Source of the DNA: Chlorocebus sabaeus
Taxonomy: Eukaryota > Chordata > Mammalia > Primates > Cercopithecidae
DNA: 64,000 bases
NCBI RefSeq assembly: GCF_047675955.1
Contig: NC_132923.1
Location: forward strand, 87,765,637 to 87,829,636
Reading direction: 5' to 3'
A model generated the notes under the pieces. The model was not told the origin of the DNA and searched no databases. It saw only the letters and a program-made list of their open reading frames with translations. A program made the position numbers and the translations under genes. Numbering within the stretch: the stretch's first letter is position 1; the number at the start of each line of letters is the position of its first letter. Below, piece by piece: positions 10,745 through 22,555 of this stretch.

Positions 10745-11443
10745 AACTTAATCAGTTTGGGCTGCTAAAACAAAAATACCATAGACTAGGTGGCTTAAAC
10801 CAACGGTCCCCAACCTTTTTGGCAACAGGGACTAGTTTTGTGGAAGAGACATCTTCCACAGACCAGGGTGGTGGGAGTGGTTTCTTCTACCTCACATTAT
10901 CAGGCAGGCATTAGTTAGATCCTCATAAGGAGCACACAACCTAGATCCCTCCCATTCACAGTTCACAATAGGGTTCGCATTCCTTTGAGAATCTAATGCC
11001 ACCACAGATCTGACAGGAGACAGAGGTCAGCTGGTAATGTTCGCTGGCCTGCCACTCACCTCCTGCTGTGTGGCATGGTTCCTAACAGGCCAGGGACCAG
11101 TATCCTGATTGGAGACCCCTGGCTTAAACAACAGAAATGTATTTCTCACACTTTTGGAGGCTCAAAGTCCAAAATCAAGTTGCTGGCAGATCTAGTATCT
11201 GTTGAGGGCCCACTTCCCGGTTTTCAGTTGGCTGTCTTGTTATATCCACATGGCAGAGAGCAGAGACAGAGAAAGCATGGTCTCTAGTATGTTTTCATAA
11301 GAGCATTAATCCCATTCATGAAGGCTTCGGCCACAATGACCTAATTACCTCTCAAAGGCCCCATCTCCTAATAGCATCACATTGGGGATTAGAATTTCAG
11401 CACACAAATTTTGAGAGGACACAAATATTCAGTCCATAGGATG
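10745..11443 (-). mobile_element. MLT1A-type MaLR LTR, antisense, split
   Basis: Two halves flank a DNA transposon. The left half (10745-10800) contains gggctgctaaaac and ccatagactaggtggctt. The right half (11122-11443) contains gaaatgtatttctcacactt, attaatcccattcatgaagg and ends cattcagtccatag-like. This is the reverse complement of an MLT1 LTR inserted in the L1M. Confidence 0.8.
10801..11121 (-). mobile_element. MER1-type hAT-Charlie nonautonomous transposon
   Basis: The 321-bp element has terminal inverted repeats caacggtccccaacc and (ggattggagacccctg-like) gattggagacccctg, both degraded. A perfect 8-bp target duplication GCTTAAAC (10793-10800, 11122-11129) is the size diagnostic of hAT insertion. 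Internal text (agatccctcccattcacagt) fits MER1B in reverse complement. It carries no transposase frame. Confidence 0.85.
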
Positions 11444-14076
11444 TATCTAAAAAGCAATTGCCTGGCCAAAGGTCACAAGATTTACTCCTATGTTTTCTTC
11501 TAAGAGCTTTATAATTTTCACTCTTCCGTTGATGTTTATGATTCATTTTAAGTTAGTTTTAGTGGATGGTGTAAGAAAATGTTCCAATTTATGCCTGTCC
11601 CAGCACTATTTATTTAAAAAATTGTTATTTCCCCAACTTTATTGTCTTGGTACCCTTATCAAAAATCAGTTGACTATAAATGTGAGAGTTTATTTCTGGA
11701 TTTTCAGTTACATTCTATTGATCTATATGTCTATCCTTGTGCCAGTACAACACTGTCTTCATTACTGTAGCTTTGTAGTAAGTTTTGAAATCATTAAATG
11801 TCAGCTCTCCAGTTTTTCCAAGATTGTTTTGGCTATACTGGGTGCCTTGCATTTTTATATGAATTTTAGGATCACCTTATCAATTACTACAAAAAAACTA
11901 GATAAGATTTTGATAGTTATTGCATTGAATCTATAGATTAGTGTTGAGAATATTGCCATATTAATAATATTTAATTTTCTGATGCATGAATGTGGGATGT
12001 TTTAATTTAGATCTTCTTTGATGTCTTTCAAAAATATTTTATAGATTTCAGTATAAGCAAGGTCTGTACTTATTTTGTTAAATTCATTCCTACATGTTTT
12101 ATCCTTTTGAGGCTATTGCAAATAAAATTGTTTTCTTAATTTTGTTTTGGACTTAAATACAAATTTAGCTTTGCATTTTCGTTCTACAACCTTTCTGAAC
12201 TCATTTATTATTTATAATTGTTTTGTATTAGATTCCTTAAGATTAATACACAAGATCATATCATCTGCAAGTAGATATATTTTTACTTCTTCCTTTTATT
12301 TCATTCTTCTCTTTCTTTTCCCACCTAATTACCTGGGCTATTAGGAATAGTCTAGTTGAATGTTAAATAGAAGTGGCAAGAGCAGACTTCTTTGCCTTGT
12401 TCCTTATCTTAGAGGTAAAGCATCCAATCTTTCACCATTAAATATGGCATTAGCCTTGGGGCTTTTTATAGATGCCGTTTATCATGTTGAGTAAGTTTTC
12501 TTCTTCTTCTAGTTTGTTGAGTATTTTCATCATGAAAGGGTGTTGGATTCTATCAAATGATTTTTCTGTGTCTATTGAAATGATCATGTGGTTATTGTCC
12601 TTCATTTTATTAAAATTGTGTATTATGTTGACTGATTTTCAGATAGTAAACCAACCTTGCATTCATGGGATAAATCCCATTTGGTCATAGTACATAATCC
12701 TTTTTATATGTTGCTGGATTCAGTCAGGTAGGATTTTGTTGAGGATTTTTGTGTTTATATCCATAAGAGATGTTGATATTCAGGGGTTTTCTTTGGTAAT
12801 GTCTTTGTCTAGTTTGGGTATCAAAGTAGTCCTGGCCTCATGGAATGGTATTGACAGTTTTGTTCTTTCAGCACTTTGAATATGTCATCTCACTTTCTTC
12901 AGCCCTCTCTTGTTTCTGCTGACAAGTCAGCTATTAGTCTTATTGGAATTCCCTAGTAGGTGATGAATCATTTTTCTCTTGCTGGTTTCAATATATTCTC
13001 TTTGTGCTAAGCTTTCATCATTTTGACTATGATGTGCCTGATTGTGGTTCTCTATGAGTTTATCCTACTTCAAGTTTGGTGAACTTACTGGATGTATAAT
13101 TATTTTTCATCAGCTGCCTTGGGCATATACAGAGTGCCCCTGAGCATCTGGGCTGGTCTTCCTCTATTGGTATCACATCAAGCTATTACCCTGTATTAAT
13201 CACTAGCTGATTGTTCTATTTTCCCTAGGGGCAAAAATTGTTTCACAGTCTGATCCAGTTAATATAGAGCCCTTTTGCAGGGGCAAGGTATTGCTAGTCT
13301 TTCAGGCTGCTCTGCCCCCTGAAGTGTCCTTGTTAGCTATCTTTCCTCCCTAATTCTTTCTTCTAACCTTCTAGCTGGTCTGCTGTTTTTCTTATTGCTA
13401 TAAATCTCATGGAATGACCAGCTTTCTTGTATTTGCTTGCCACACTAGGATCTCTGTTGTTTTTGACATTACCCTTTGGCATACATTTTACTATGATCTG
13501 TTCCAAATGAATTCAGTCCCCTTATGCAGTGTTGTAGAGTTATTTGTTCTTATTGCCTGTCATTCTCCCTGAACAGAACCTCTATGCCACTGCCCTAGAA
13601 CTGGGGGCAGGGACAATGCCCTAGAGTGTTACCCCTGCTCTGTGAGCCAGGCTCTGGGTAGGGACAGTAGCCCATGTTCTTCTTGTTTTGCCTGTCTTGG
13701 TCTGAAACCTCTGTCCTGCAAATTAGCTGGGCCAAGGGCATTTGGCTTCTAGTACTCTTGGTCTACCATGCCTGGTGTAGAACTTTCATTCTATGAGTAA
13801 GGTCTGGTGGGGGAAGGAAGACTTACCTTCTTAGCAGCATCTATCTTGAATAAAGCTTCTTCAATATAGAATGGGGGTTGGGGGTGCGTGAGAGGTGCGT
13901 GTAGCCTGCCCCTCCCAAGGCGAAATCATAGCTATAGACTAGGAGGTAGGTGGAGAGGGAACTAATATTCTTGATGGCATACTCTTGGAGTACAGCTTCC
14001 ATCCCACTGAGTGAGCAGGTCATGGCTCAAATGGCTTTAAATGACTTTAAATGCTTGTTTTTAAAAATAATTTTTA

Positions 14077-14376
14077 GGCTGGGCATAGTGGCTCACGTCT
14101 ATAATCCCAGCACTTTGAGGGGCCAAGGCGTGTGGATCACCTGAGGTCAGGAGTTCAAGACTAGCCTGGCCAACATGGTGAAACTTTGTCTCTACTAATA
14201 ATATAAAACAATTAGCTGTGCCTGGTGGCACACACCTGTAATCTCAGCTATTCGGGAGGCTTAGGCAGGAGAATCACTTGAACCTGGGAAACAGAGGTTG
14301 TAGTGAGCCGAGATCATGCCATTGCACTCCAGCCTGGGTGACAAGAGTGAAACTCGGTCTCAAAAAAGAAAAAAAA
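14077..14376 (+). mobile_element. AluS
   Basis: This is a full-length Alu from ggctgggcatagtggctcac to a short A-rich tail. The aggtcaggagttcaagacta and ggccaacatggtgaaact segments are AluS-type. No convincing target duplication was found. Confidence 0.9.
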
Positions 14377-14639
14377 TAGCAGTTAAATGGTTGTTTTGCT
14401 GGGAAAAAGGTATGCTGTGCTCCTTATACCACCATTCTGAAAGTTAATCTCTGCTGCAAAAAGCCTCTTTACACACAGCCTATTTCATTGACTCTTTTGA
14501 CTTAAGTCCTCTGTTGGGCCCTCATTACAAATACAAGAAAATCCAATCAGTTTTATTAGAATTAAATAATTTGCCTTCTCCCCTTTACCGTCCCCTCCCA
14601 CAAAACCAATAAGTGAACCATCAGTTGATATAAAGGGGA

Positions 14640-14830
14640 AAAATTTAATGAACAAATTATTCATTAAACAAATATTTATGAATCACATGTTATGAGATAG
14701 GAAATACTGGGAACTAAGTATATAGATGTGCTTCAGAAGTGGTTCTTATTTTTATGAGCTCATAATTAAATAGGGAAGAGAAATGCAAGAACAAACAAAA
14801 ATTCTGCACCATTTAAGTTCATAATAGAAA
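14640..14830 (-). mobile_element. LINE-2 (L2) 3' end, antisense
   Basis: The segment ttaaacaaatatttatgaat, then gggaactaagtatatagatg and tttatgagctcataattaaa, is a degraded reverse complement of the L2 3' terminus. Confidence 0.6.
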
Positions 14831-14989
14831 TATTCAGGATAACTGGTAAGCTGCTGAAATGAAGTCATTATGTTTGGTTGTGCATTGTGTGAGGACAGGG
14901 ACCATGCCTAATTCAAGCACAGATATTCATTCTAAAGTGGTTCTCAGTGACTATATTGACTAACTGCATCAATAAATGACAGAATTAGA

Positions 14990-15250
14990 TGAAATTTGGC
15001 CCAGTTCAAATGCCATTTCTCTAAAAATTATCCTTGATTCCCCTCAGCTATAAGTGAACTCATCAGCAATTTCTCTTACTTTCTATAGACTCCTAGTATT
15101 TCCTGCCCTATTTTATGACTCCATTGTGTATATCAAATTTCTTTTTCTAAATTGGTTGCTCCTTGAGTTTAGGAACTGTGCCTGGTTTGCCTTTAGAGTT
15201 CTTTTTTGGGCCTGACACAGGGGAAACTCAATAAATTTAATGTAACGTAT
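14990..15250 (+). mobile_element. LINE-2 (L2) 3' end, sense
   Basis: The order is cagttcaaatgccatttctc, ggttgctccttgagtttagg and gggaaactcaataaatttaa. These are L2 3' landmarks in the sense direction. Confidence 0.7.
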
Positions 15251-15469
15251 ATTATTTTAAATGCCTTGAAAGAACAAGCAAGAACTGAGACAACTTTCTC
15301 CCTTTCTTATTCTAGGGCAGTGGACTCTGTATGTAGAGGGAAATGGTAGGATATTACACTGTGTAAACCAGAGCCCAATTTTTATGCAATCTATTTATTT
15401 TGAACCTGAGTTTTTCCAAGAATCTCACATAGATATAAATATACAAAACCATCCCAAGCCAGATCTTAT

Positions 15470-15607
15470 GGGGGCAATGACAATGTTCTAAAACTGATTT
15501 GTGATAGTAGAGGCACACTTGGTAAATTTACTAAAAATCATTAAATTGCACACTTGAAATAGATGACATATTACATGTAAAAAATGCTTCAATAAAGTTG
15601 AAAAAAC
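15470..15607 (+). mobile_element. Old LINE-1 3' end, sense
   Basis: The segments aatgttctaaaactgatttg and ttaaattgcacacttgaaat, with caataaagttgaaaaaac at the end, form the 3' terminus of an old L1M. It is extremely truncated. Confidence 0.7.
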
Positions 15608-16404
15608 TCCCATTCTCTGAGCAAATGCCAAATATGAACCTCTTTTAGCAAGATTTTATTAATCAGTCTAGAGATTACAGAAAGCAAAGATGGATATGAA
15701 AATAATAAATCCAGAAACTCCACAGCCCACTTATTTTTTATTATTTTTATACTATGAATGCAATTTTCTCAAGTTTGTGAGATATTTTGTATTTAGGGCA
15801 TGTCCATGACTGAGGCAGGTAGAGAAGTCAGGCTGTCAGAGCCGTAATTCCTTTTTATTACCTTTGGGTATGGTCACACTTTGTCACCTCCTCTGAAGCC
15901 ACAGTTTCACTTGGTTGAATCAGAAGATATATAACATTAGGTCACAAGGCAATTTCTTTTATGTGTGTAATAGAATGTCATAGCCAAGAAGAATCCTAAG
16001 GTCTTCTAGTTCTAGAGTTTTAAAACTGTGCTCCCCATATCCCTGAGGAGGAGTGAGGGCTCTGACTTCTCTTGTCCTTTCTGCCAAATACACTGGAACA
16101 TCCTGTTTATTGGCCTTCTCCATAAACTTAGTTTGAAGAAACGACTTAACTGCTAATGTTTAAAGGCCTCTCTCTCTTTCTGTGCTGGAGACAGAGGGTC
16201 CAGAAAAGGGAGATAACTTTCCTGAGTCACTCAGTGAAATAGTGGGACAAGTTTAGTTGGAAACACAGCTGCTGGCTTCTAGATTAGCCTCTGTCCACTG
16301 CAACTCCCTCCTCTTACTTCCAGACCTATTTGCAAGGTTTTCTTGTTTGTTTATCCACTCTCTGCAAACATTAACTGAGTATGTTCAAGGCAGTAAGAAA
16401 GAAA
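15608..16404. other. Mostly unassigned DNA
   Basis: No confident feature. The piece 16330-16400 has a weak L2 3'-end look (attaactgagtatgttcaag). Confidence 0.35.
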
Positions 16405-16530
16405 TTAGGTGCATAAGTTAATATAGTGTGGGCTACATAGGTTAGAACCTTAACTCTGCCACTTATTCACTATGTAACTTTGGGCCAGTTACTTAAACTC
16501 TCCGTGCCTCTTTTCCTCATACATTAGCAC
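16405..16530 (+). mobile_element. MIR SINE, sense
   Basis: The segment ctctgccacttattcactat, followed by actttgggccagttacttaa and gcctcttttcctcat, is the MIR core region in order. Confidence 0.75.
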
Positions 16531-16844
16531 CCTCTACCCCAATACATGTCCAGAGAAACCCCCTGTTAGTTAAAATGTAAGTAGAAAGATCATCATGGTC
16601 AGAGCCATATGGGGATTTGAATTTTGGCTATGTCAAATAACCTCTCTAGACTCACCAGCAAACTAGACATTGTGACTTAGCTTAAGGATTTCTGTGATGA
16701 CAAGAGGCTTCTAGTAGATATTGGATAATAGAAGTGAAACTGAATTGTTTGTAAGTTCTTGAATATAATGCATTTGTAATACCATATCTCCCTTATCAGA
16801 CTCCAAGCTCCCTGAAGGCATACAATTTGTCCTATAAAAATTAA

Positions 16845-17045
16845 ACCAGCTAACATTTATGTAGTGCTTACTACATGTCAAACATGATAATAGGTTGTTT
16901 ATTTTCTCAATCAAACCTTCAGCAACTTTATGAAGCCGATACTGTTATTTTCCCCATTTTGAAAATGGGGAAACTGAGGCACAGAAAAGTTAAGTAACTT
17001 GTCCAAGATTACCATACTAATAAGTGGAATACTTGTATAGAAGAA
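16845..17045 (-). mobile_element. MIR SINE, antisense
   Basis: The order is cagctaacatttatgtagtg, ccccattttgaaaatgggga, ctgaggcacagaaaagttaa and gtaacttgtccaagatta. This is a well-preserved reverse-complement MIR. Confidence 0.8.
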
Positions 17046-17170
17046 ATTAAGGAGTAGATGATTGATGAGGAATGAGAAAGGAACATGAAACCCTGGTTAG
17101 GGAATCAGAAAGAATTGCTATGGGGAAGTAACATTTGAACTCTATCTTAGACGGTATATAATGGGTGGGA
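17046..17170 (-). mobile_element. L2 fragment, antisense (weak)
   Basis: The segment ggggaagtaacatttgaact resembles the L2 reverse complement segment that usually reads gaggtgacatttgagc. It is short and degraded. Confidence 0.4.
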
Positions 17171-18014
17171 GCATGGCATATTGGAGATGTGGTACAGAAT
17201 AGATTGGAAAGACATCCAGAAAGTTAGATGATTCTCCCTGTCATGTTCAGGATTGGCTGAAGTCTGTGGAGAAGAAGGTTTGAGAATGTGAGGAGGAAAG
17301 ACAAACCATATTAATCCATTAAAAATATATTGTGAGCCAACCATATGAAAAATCGGCTAGGAACTAAGGCAGATACACTATCTATGATTAACTGTAATTT
17401 CTTTTTGTTAGTAAACTCAACTATTATCAAAATTAATTACCTAAGCATTAACTTTTCTTCATCTTCTTGATTGACCCTACGTCTTGGTCAGCTGCAGATA
17501 CCTTGCCAATTGCTCTCAGTTACTAGCATTTGCCTCTCAGAGTGAAAGGTACAGCAGCCTCCTGCTTAAGCAAGTGGGAGACTGAGCTTAGTTTCACATG
17601 ATACTTTCAGATTAAAGCTATTAAGAAAACCAAAGGTTCTTGAAAAATCATTGAGGTAATGTCCTTGCATATTTTAATTAGAGGGCAGAGGTAGGCCAAG
17701 GAAGAAGGCATAGATAAGAAGGGTATGGTTTTAGATATTAGGCAGTTTTGGATTCTGCCATTTATAATATTGGTGGCTATGAATAAATTATATGTGATAA
17801 GTTAATGACCATGGATAAGTTACCTGTAGCTGACCTTTTGGAGTCCAGGGCTTCTCACCTTCTAAACAAGGATAGTAAATACAGCTTTGCAATGTTGTCA
17901 AGAGGTTGCAATTAGAGTTAATATAGTAGAGTGCTGTCATATAAGGAGTGCTCAACAAATAATGATTATTGTGGCTATTATTGGTAAAGCCCAATATTTG
18001 AAATCTTAAAATCA
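17171..18014. other. Unassigned DNA
   Basis: No repeat family or gene signal recognised. Confidence 0.4.
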
Positions 18015-18190
18015 TAGTATTTTGGAGATAGAAGATGTGAATAAATCATTTGGCCCAACCTACTCTTGGGCCTATTCCAATTTTAGAAACTGAAATTGAG
18101 GGCAAGGGACTCACTCAATTCACACAGTTGGATAATGCCAAAGCCTGAATGAGCTACTGGATCTCCAGTACCCCCTGATTCTGGGGCCTT
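18015..18190 (-). mobile_element. Ancient mammalian repeat (MIR/L3-like)
   Basis: The segment tggagatagaagatgtgaat and then tttggcccaacctactcttg resembles a widespread old repeat whose usual wording is of the GGAAGGGACCTTAGAGATCA type. The tail (gaaactgaaattgagggcaa) is MIR-like. Family not settled. Confidence 0.4.
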
Positions 18191-18489
18191 AAAGATACCC
18201 ATGCTAACTGAGCCTGCCTCATTAGTTGCTGGCCCAGACCTGAGCTTTGACTACAGTCTTGGCTTTTGTCATCTAAGCCCCATCCTGATTTCATGGGGCT
18301 TCCAGGCTTCAAGCTAGAACAGACTCTCAGCATACCTTCCTGCTCCCAAGATGGCCTGAGCCCTTCTCCATTCCTAAGTTAAGAGTAAGGATGACCAGGT
18401 AAGTAGACAGAGCTTTTCTCTTGTTGACTCAGGTCTATGGTCAACATAGATTCTCCATTTCAATGACGTAACCCTTTTACTATGCTTTC

Positions 18490-18730
18490 AGTATGGCTTA
18501 ATGGAAAGACCAAGGGCTTTTATTTAAGAAGGACTTGATTTTTAGTGCTGCTTGCACTGTTTTCAACATGTATCCCTGGACAAGTTCATTAAACTCTTTG
18601 ATCCCCAGTTTCCTCATTTGTAATTTGGAATTCTTCATAATTGTTAGGAATTGTTAGGAAAATTAAATGAGTGACTAGCAAAGAGCCTAGCATAGTGCTG
18701 GTACACAGTAGGTATTCCACAAACATATAC
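18490..18730 (+). mobile_element. MIR SINE, sense
   Basis: The order is aatggaaagaccaagggctt, ggacaagttcattaaactct, ccccagtttcctcatttgta, aaattaaatgagtgactagc and ggtacacagtaggtattcca. It is a nearly complete MIR. A 10-bp unit, ttgttaggaa, is duplicated in tandem near 18643-18662. Confidence 0.8.
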
Positions 18731-19815
18731 ATGAATAGTAATATACACCTTATTAATACCTATTTCTCAGAATGACATTTGTATGTGCCTTAAATAAATT
18801 AATTCTTCCAGATGGACCCATCTATTTTGCCAAGAGTAAGTTCACATGTCAATAGGAATTGAGGAGAAGGTTACAGGGGCTGAGAGAGGCATTCTACAGT
18901 TTATCAAGGAATGACCTCCAACTCATTATTGCTAGATAAACTATCATTATAGCAGTCCTGGATGTAGGTCTCCCCCATTAGCCAGAGAAGTCTACAAGAG
19001 AAGTGTTTGGATTTTATTCCTCTTTGTGGCTGCAAAGAGGTAGGTGTGACTGATGAATGCTCAGTAGATTCTCAAAATATGTTTCTCAAATCTATTAATT
19101 TATATCTGTTTTAAAAGGAGAAACTGCTAGGAATATTCAGTTTCCTTATTTGCCTTCCCACCGAGATATTATTTCAGAAAATGGAACATAGAAATTCTAC
19201 CTTTTTTTCTCAATAGCGTCTTGGATTGGAATAATTTCTTGAATTCTGGATTCTTGTTTTCTAAATTATTTAACTTCATCCCGTACTATCATTTGATTTT
19301 TCTGGCTTATTTACCATACTTTGGCATTAAAACACAATTATTTTGCTAAGAAGATAATGGAGGTTTCCAGTATCTTTCCTACATTAAAGTGGATAAGATA
19401 TTAATATGCACTGCAACCATTTGAATCAGTCTTCTCTTTTTCATTCAATAATATTCATACATATTTTAAATTTCTTAACTTTTTCTAACTAGGTCAGCAG
19501 AATATTACTCAATCTTGATATTGTTTGTTCAGGCTGCCATTTCACAGGGATAGAGGGAAAACAGATGGCTGGGAGTCTTTATTTGTTTCTCCAATTCATG
19601 ATACCTGCACTACAGGCAGTTGAAACAATTGAAGTTTGGACCCAAAAAGACCCTGAAACATTAGTCTTCTAACACCCTACTTTACCAGCTGAGAAAACCA
19701 AGGCCTAAGGACAGAAAATGTGTAAAGTTCCTAGCAGCATGACCTTGATTTTCTGATTGGGAGTCTTATGCTCTTTGAATGTCAACAAAGAGGAACCATT
19801 TTCTCCCACATACTA
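18731..19815. other. Unassigned DNA
   Basis: There is no recognisable repeat or coding frame over about 1.1 kb. Confidence 0.4.
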
Positions 19816-20181
19816 TCTCTTGGTCAGTGTTGGCTGCTATGACGAAGTACCATAGACTAGGTGGTTTATAAAAAACAGGAATTTTTTACCCACAGTTCAA
19901 GAGGCTGGAAGTCTGAGGTAAGGGTGCCAGCATAGTTGGCTTCTTTTAAGAGCCGTCTTCCAGGTTGCATATTGCTGACTTCTTGCTGTATCCTCACATG
20001 ACAGAGAGAATCTAGTCTTTTTGGTTCCTTTTAAAGTCACTAATCCCATTCATGAGGGCTCCACCCTTATGATTTCATTACCTCCCATAGACTCTACCTC
20101 CAAATATCAATACATTGGGGATTTAGGCTCCAGGATAAGAATTTGGAGGAGGAAGGGGACACAAACATTCAGGCCATAGCA
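19816..20181 (-). mobile_element. MLT1-type MaLR LTR, antisense
   Basis: The sequence shows ggctgctatgacgaagtacc, catagactaggtggtttata, cactaatcccattcatgagg and acacaaacattcaggccat. These are the MLT1 LTR landmarks in reverse complement. Both ends are degraded and no target duplication could be set. Confidence 0.8.
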
Positions 20182-20390
20182 CACCATGAGCTAGGCTCTA
20201 CTTTTATCTTATCTCAGGTGATCATTTTCTCTTTATAATTAACAATAGGTTGCTATTATTATTCTCTTAAACATGTGAAGTCCCAGGGCTTGGGTTCACT
20301 AACTTGGTTGAACTCACATAGCTAACAACTGGTAGAATCAAGATTTGTACCCAGATCTGTCTGACTTCAAAATGTTTGCTCTCTATGCTT
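20182..20390 (-). mobile_element. MIR SINE, antisense
   Basis: The wording is of the ttgaactcacatagctaaca, ggtagaatcaagatttgtac and cagatctgtctgacttcaaa type, with an intact reverse-complement order. Confidence 0.65.
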
Positions 20391-21345
20391 CCCGAATCCT
20401 TTCACTGACTACCTCTGTGTTGCTGTAGGAACCTAAGAGGATCATGGAAACATTCACTGGTAGCAGGGGGCATTATCCTTTTGTCTCTAGGTTAGTGCAA
20501 TATTGTGTCTGAAGCTCTAGTTTGTCTCCTCTCAGACTTGCATCAGGATCTAACCTGCCTCCACATTCTTTGTGACTGTTCTCCTTCCCTTACTTCCCTG
20601 AGTTTCCTGCCATTAGTCTAGTTGCGGAGGCTGATTCAGTATTTCCAGGTCCTTCCCCACATCTTTGCCCCATTAAACAAGGCTATAGGCCTTCCTGTAT
20701 TTCAGAATTTTCTGTTACATGCTGCAGGCACAGAGCTGGGAAACAAAATAGCAGATGAAGGTACAGGCAAGGGTGAGACAACTGTCCAGGTTCTCTTGGA
20801 GTTAGATCTTGCTCTGGGCTCCTGTTTATTTACAGTTATCTCTAAGTGGGTAAAGGTTCATCTGGCTGCCCTTCCCTCAGGCTCACCCTTGCTAAGAACT
20901 AGGAAGCCCTCCTCCTTCAGGACGCCCCCTCTGTGCAGTCTGAGGGCCTGAAAGTGTTCAAGAAGGCTGATAGGTGTGTTTCCATCTCTGAGATCTCCCT
21001 CAATACTGGAGCCTCCCATATCATAGAGTCTTTGCCCTGCCCACATCTGTTCTGCTCAAGAATAGCCCTTTCTGCTTATTTGCTTTTAGAACGGGTGAGA
21101 CCCATCTTGGACAGATGATCACCTGTCACGGGTACCACAGGATGGCTTCTGCCCTGGGATGGAAAGTGTGGATGAGGTTCCATGAAGTCGTTTATAGGCC
21201 CAAGGGCTGATAATTCTGTAATAATGTGTCTACATTTTCTTTGAAGACTCAAAAGTGCTATGCCCAAGTAAGAGTTCATTGTTATTAATGCTATTAGTTT
21301 TTTTGATGGTGACCACAACAGCCACAATAGTAAAACTAACCATGC
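20391..21345. other. Unassigned DNA, relatively GC-rich, with a 109-codon frame
   Basis: This stretch holds no repeat I recognise. A plus-strand frame of 109 codons (20622-20951) starts with Met-Arg-Arg and is the longest frame in the window not explained by a repeat. It lacks a recognisable domain. Without splice-site or conservation data it is most simply a chance frame. Confidence 0.4.
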
Positions 21346-21349
21346 TCCT

Positions 21350-21500
21350 CTCTCAACAAAGAGGTTTTAGAGTCAGACAGATCAGCATTTGAATCTGAGA
21401 TACACCGCTAATTCATTACCAAATTAAGAACATTATTCCATATCACTCAGCCTCTTTCTTCATCTGCACATTTGCAAAATAACCCTTACTTTTCAGGGTA
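21350..21500 (+). mobile_element. MIR SINE, sense
   Basis: The segments tttagagtcagacagatcag, catttgaatctgagatacac and actcagcctctttcttcatc follow MIR order in the sense direction. Confidence 0.65.
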
Positions 21501-21504
21501 TTTC

Positions 21505-21700
21505 TCAGGAGTAATATAAACCAAAGCTAACATTTATTGAATGTGTATATATGCCACATATGGCACTAGCTAAGCTCTTTGTGTGCATTATCCTGCCTTT
21601 TAAAGCCTGCGCCCTTACTCTGTCCATTTTAAAGATTAGGAAACTGAGGTATAAAGAGACTAAATAACTTGCCTAAAATCACAGCTAGTTAGATGCAGAG
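21505..21700 (-). mobile_element. MIR SINE, antisense
   Basis: The order is aaagctaacatttattgaat, gcactagctaagctctttgt, gattaggaaactgaggtata and acttgcctaaaatcacagct. It abuts the sense MIR before it, making a head-to-head MIR pair. Confidence 0.75.
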
Positions 21701-22335
21701 TTGAGATTTGCCATATGAACCTAATAAATTTGTCTCAAAAGTCCGTGATTTAAAAAATATTATGTCTAAAAAGCAGCTGCCATGTTGCCTGGAACACATT
21801 AGATTCTCAATCGGTAACTGTAATTTAACAGCATGTTACATTTCTAAACAGCTACACAAATGCAAAGTGTTTGTTTTTGTTATCCTGAAGACTTTGTTTC
21901 TTTCTCATCACTTAGTAAGGAATGCCTAAAAAGCTATGTTGCAGGAAAAGGGAGTGAGATTTGGTATTTACCTGGTTACCTTGATCAGGGTAGACAGGCA
22001 CATTTGACAATCTTGGCTCCAGTTAATTTATTTCTGGAAACCTAAATTATTCACTTACATTTTCTACACTGATTATATTGACCTGAGAAAGAAATGCCAA
22101 AACAACATCTCATTTATGCTGGCTATGGGTCAGGCTGGTTTCAGAAGAGAAACTGCTTTCCTTGAGGTGGGGCCTCCTCCTTCAGATGTCCATGGGAGGA
22201 GGATGAGAGGAGCTGGGGGGTGTTATTGCCCCCAAGGCACATGCTATCCTGAAACCCCTGGAAGTCTCTTCAGCACAGAATTTTCCTTCATATGGCATAT
22301 AACCAGTCTCTTAGCCACGAGCAGAGTTTTTCCAC
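21701..22335. other. Unassigned DNA
   Basis: No feature recognised. A 129-codon plus frame (22116-22505) starts here and runs into the L3-like repeat; I do not consider it a gene. Confidence 0.4.
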
Positions 22336-22450
22336 AACATCCCAGTAAGTGGTTATCCAGGCTCTACAGACACTCCTTCAGGCACAGAGAACTCACTACC
22401 TTCAGTAATAGCGTATTCCAACTTGTGATAGCTCATACTTCCTATTCTCC
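22336..22450 (+). mobile_element. CR1/L3-like ancient LINE fragment
   Basis: The segments tggttatccaggctctacag, cagagaactcactaccttca and gcgtattccaacttgtgata match a recurrent old repeat that I associate with L3/CR1. Family assignment is tentative. Confidence 0.5.
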
Positions 22451-22535
22451 TTCTGTTAAGCCAGAGAAGGAGTCACTGTGTATCTTCTTGAAAGTACATA
22501 CCTAAGGAGCCCAAGGACGCGGAGAAGCCAGAATC

Positions 22536-22555
22536 GTTTTGTTTTGTTTTGTTTT
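22536..22555 (+). repeat. (TTTTG)n microsatellite
   Basis: Four TTTTG-type units separate unassigned DNA from an L2 piece. Confidence 0.85.

Larger units (their letters stand above)
9880..14050 (-). mobile_element. Long old LINE-1 (L1M), antisense, interrupted
   Basis: Host pieces are 9880-10114, 10636-10744 and 11444 to about 14050. They read in reverse complement from the 3' region through ORF2 (RT region near 12250-12700) up to about 12860. The sequence then jumps to ORF1-type sequence (agcactttgaatatgtcatc, about 12870-13100) and on into probable 5' UTR. ORF2's 5' half is therefore deleted. A 148-residue frame at 11490-11936 is antisense to ORF2 and not a gene. The 5' end is approximate. 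Confidence 0.8.

Noticed and set aside
11490..11936. 148-codon plus-strand open frame
   Set aside because: It is the antisense of an L1 ORF2 region; AT-rich antisense L1 often gives such frames.
22116..22505. 129-codon plus-strand open frame
   Set aside because: It runs from unassigned DNA into an old CR1/L3-like repeat and shows no domain.
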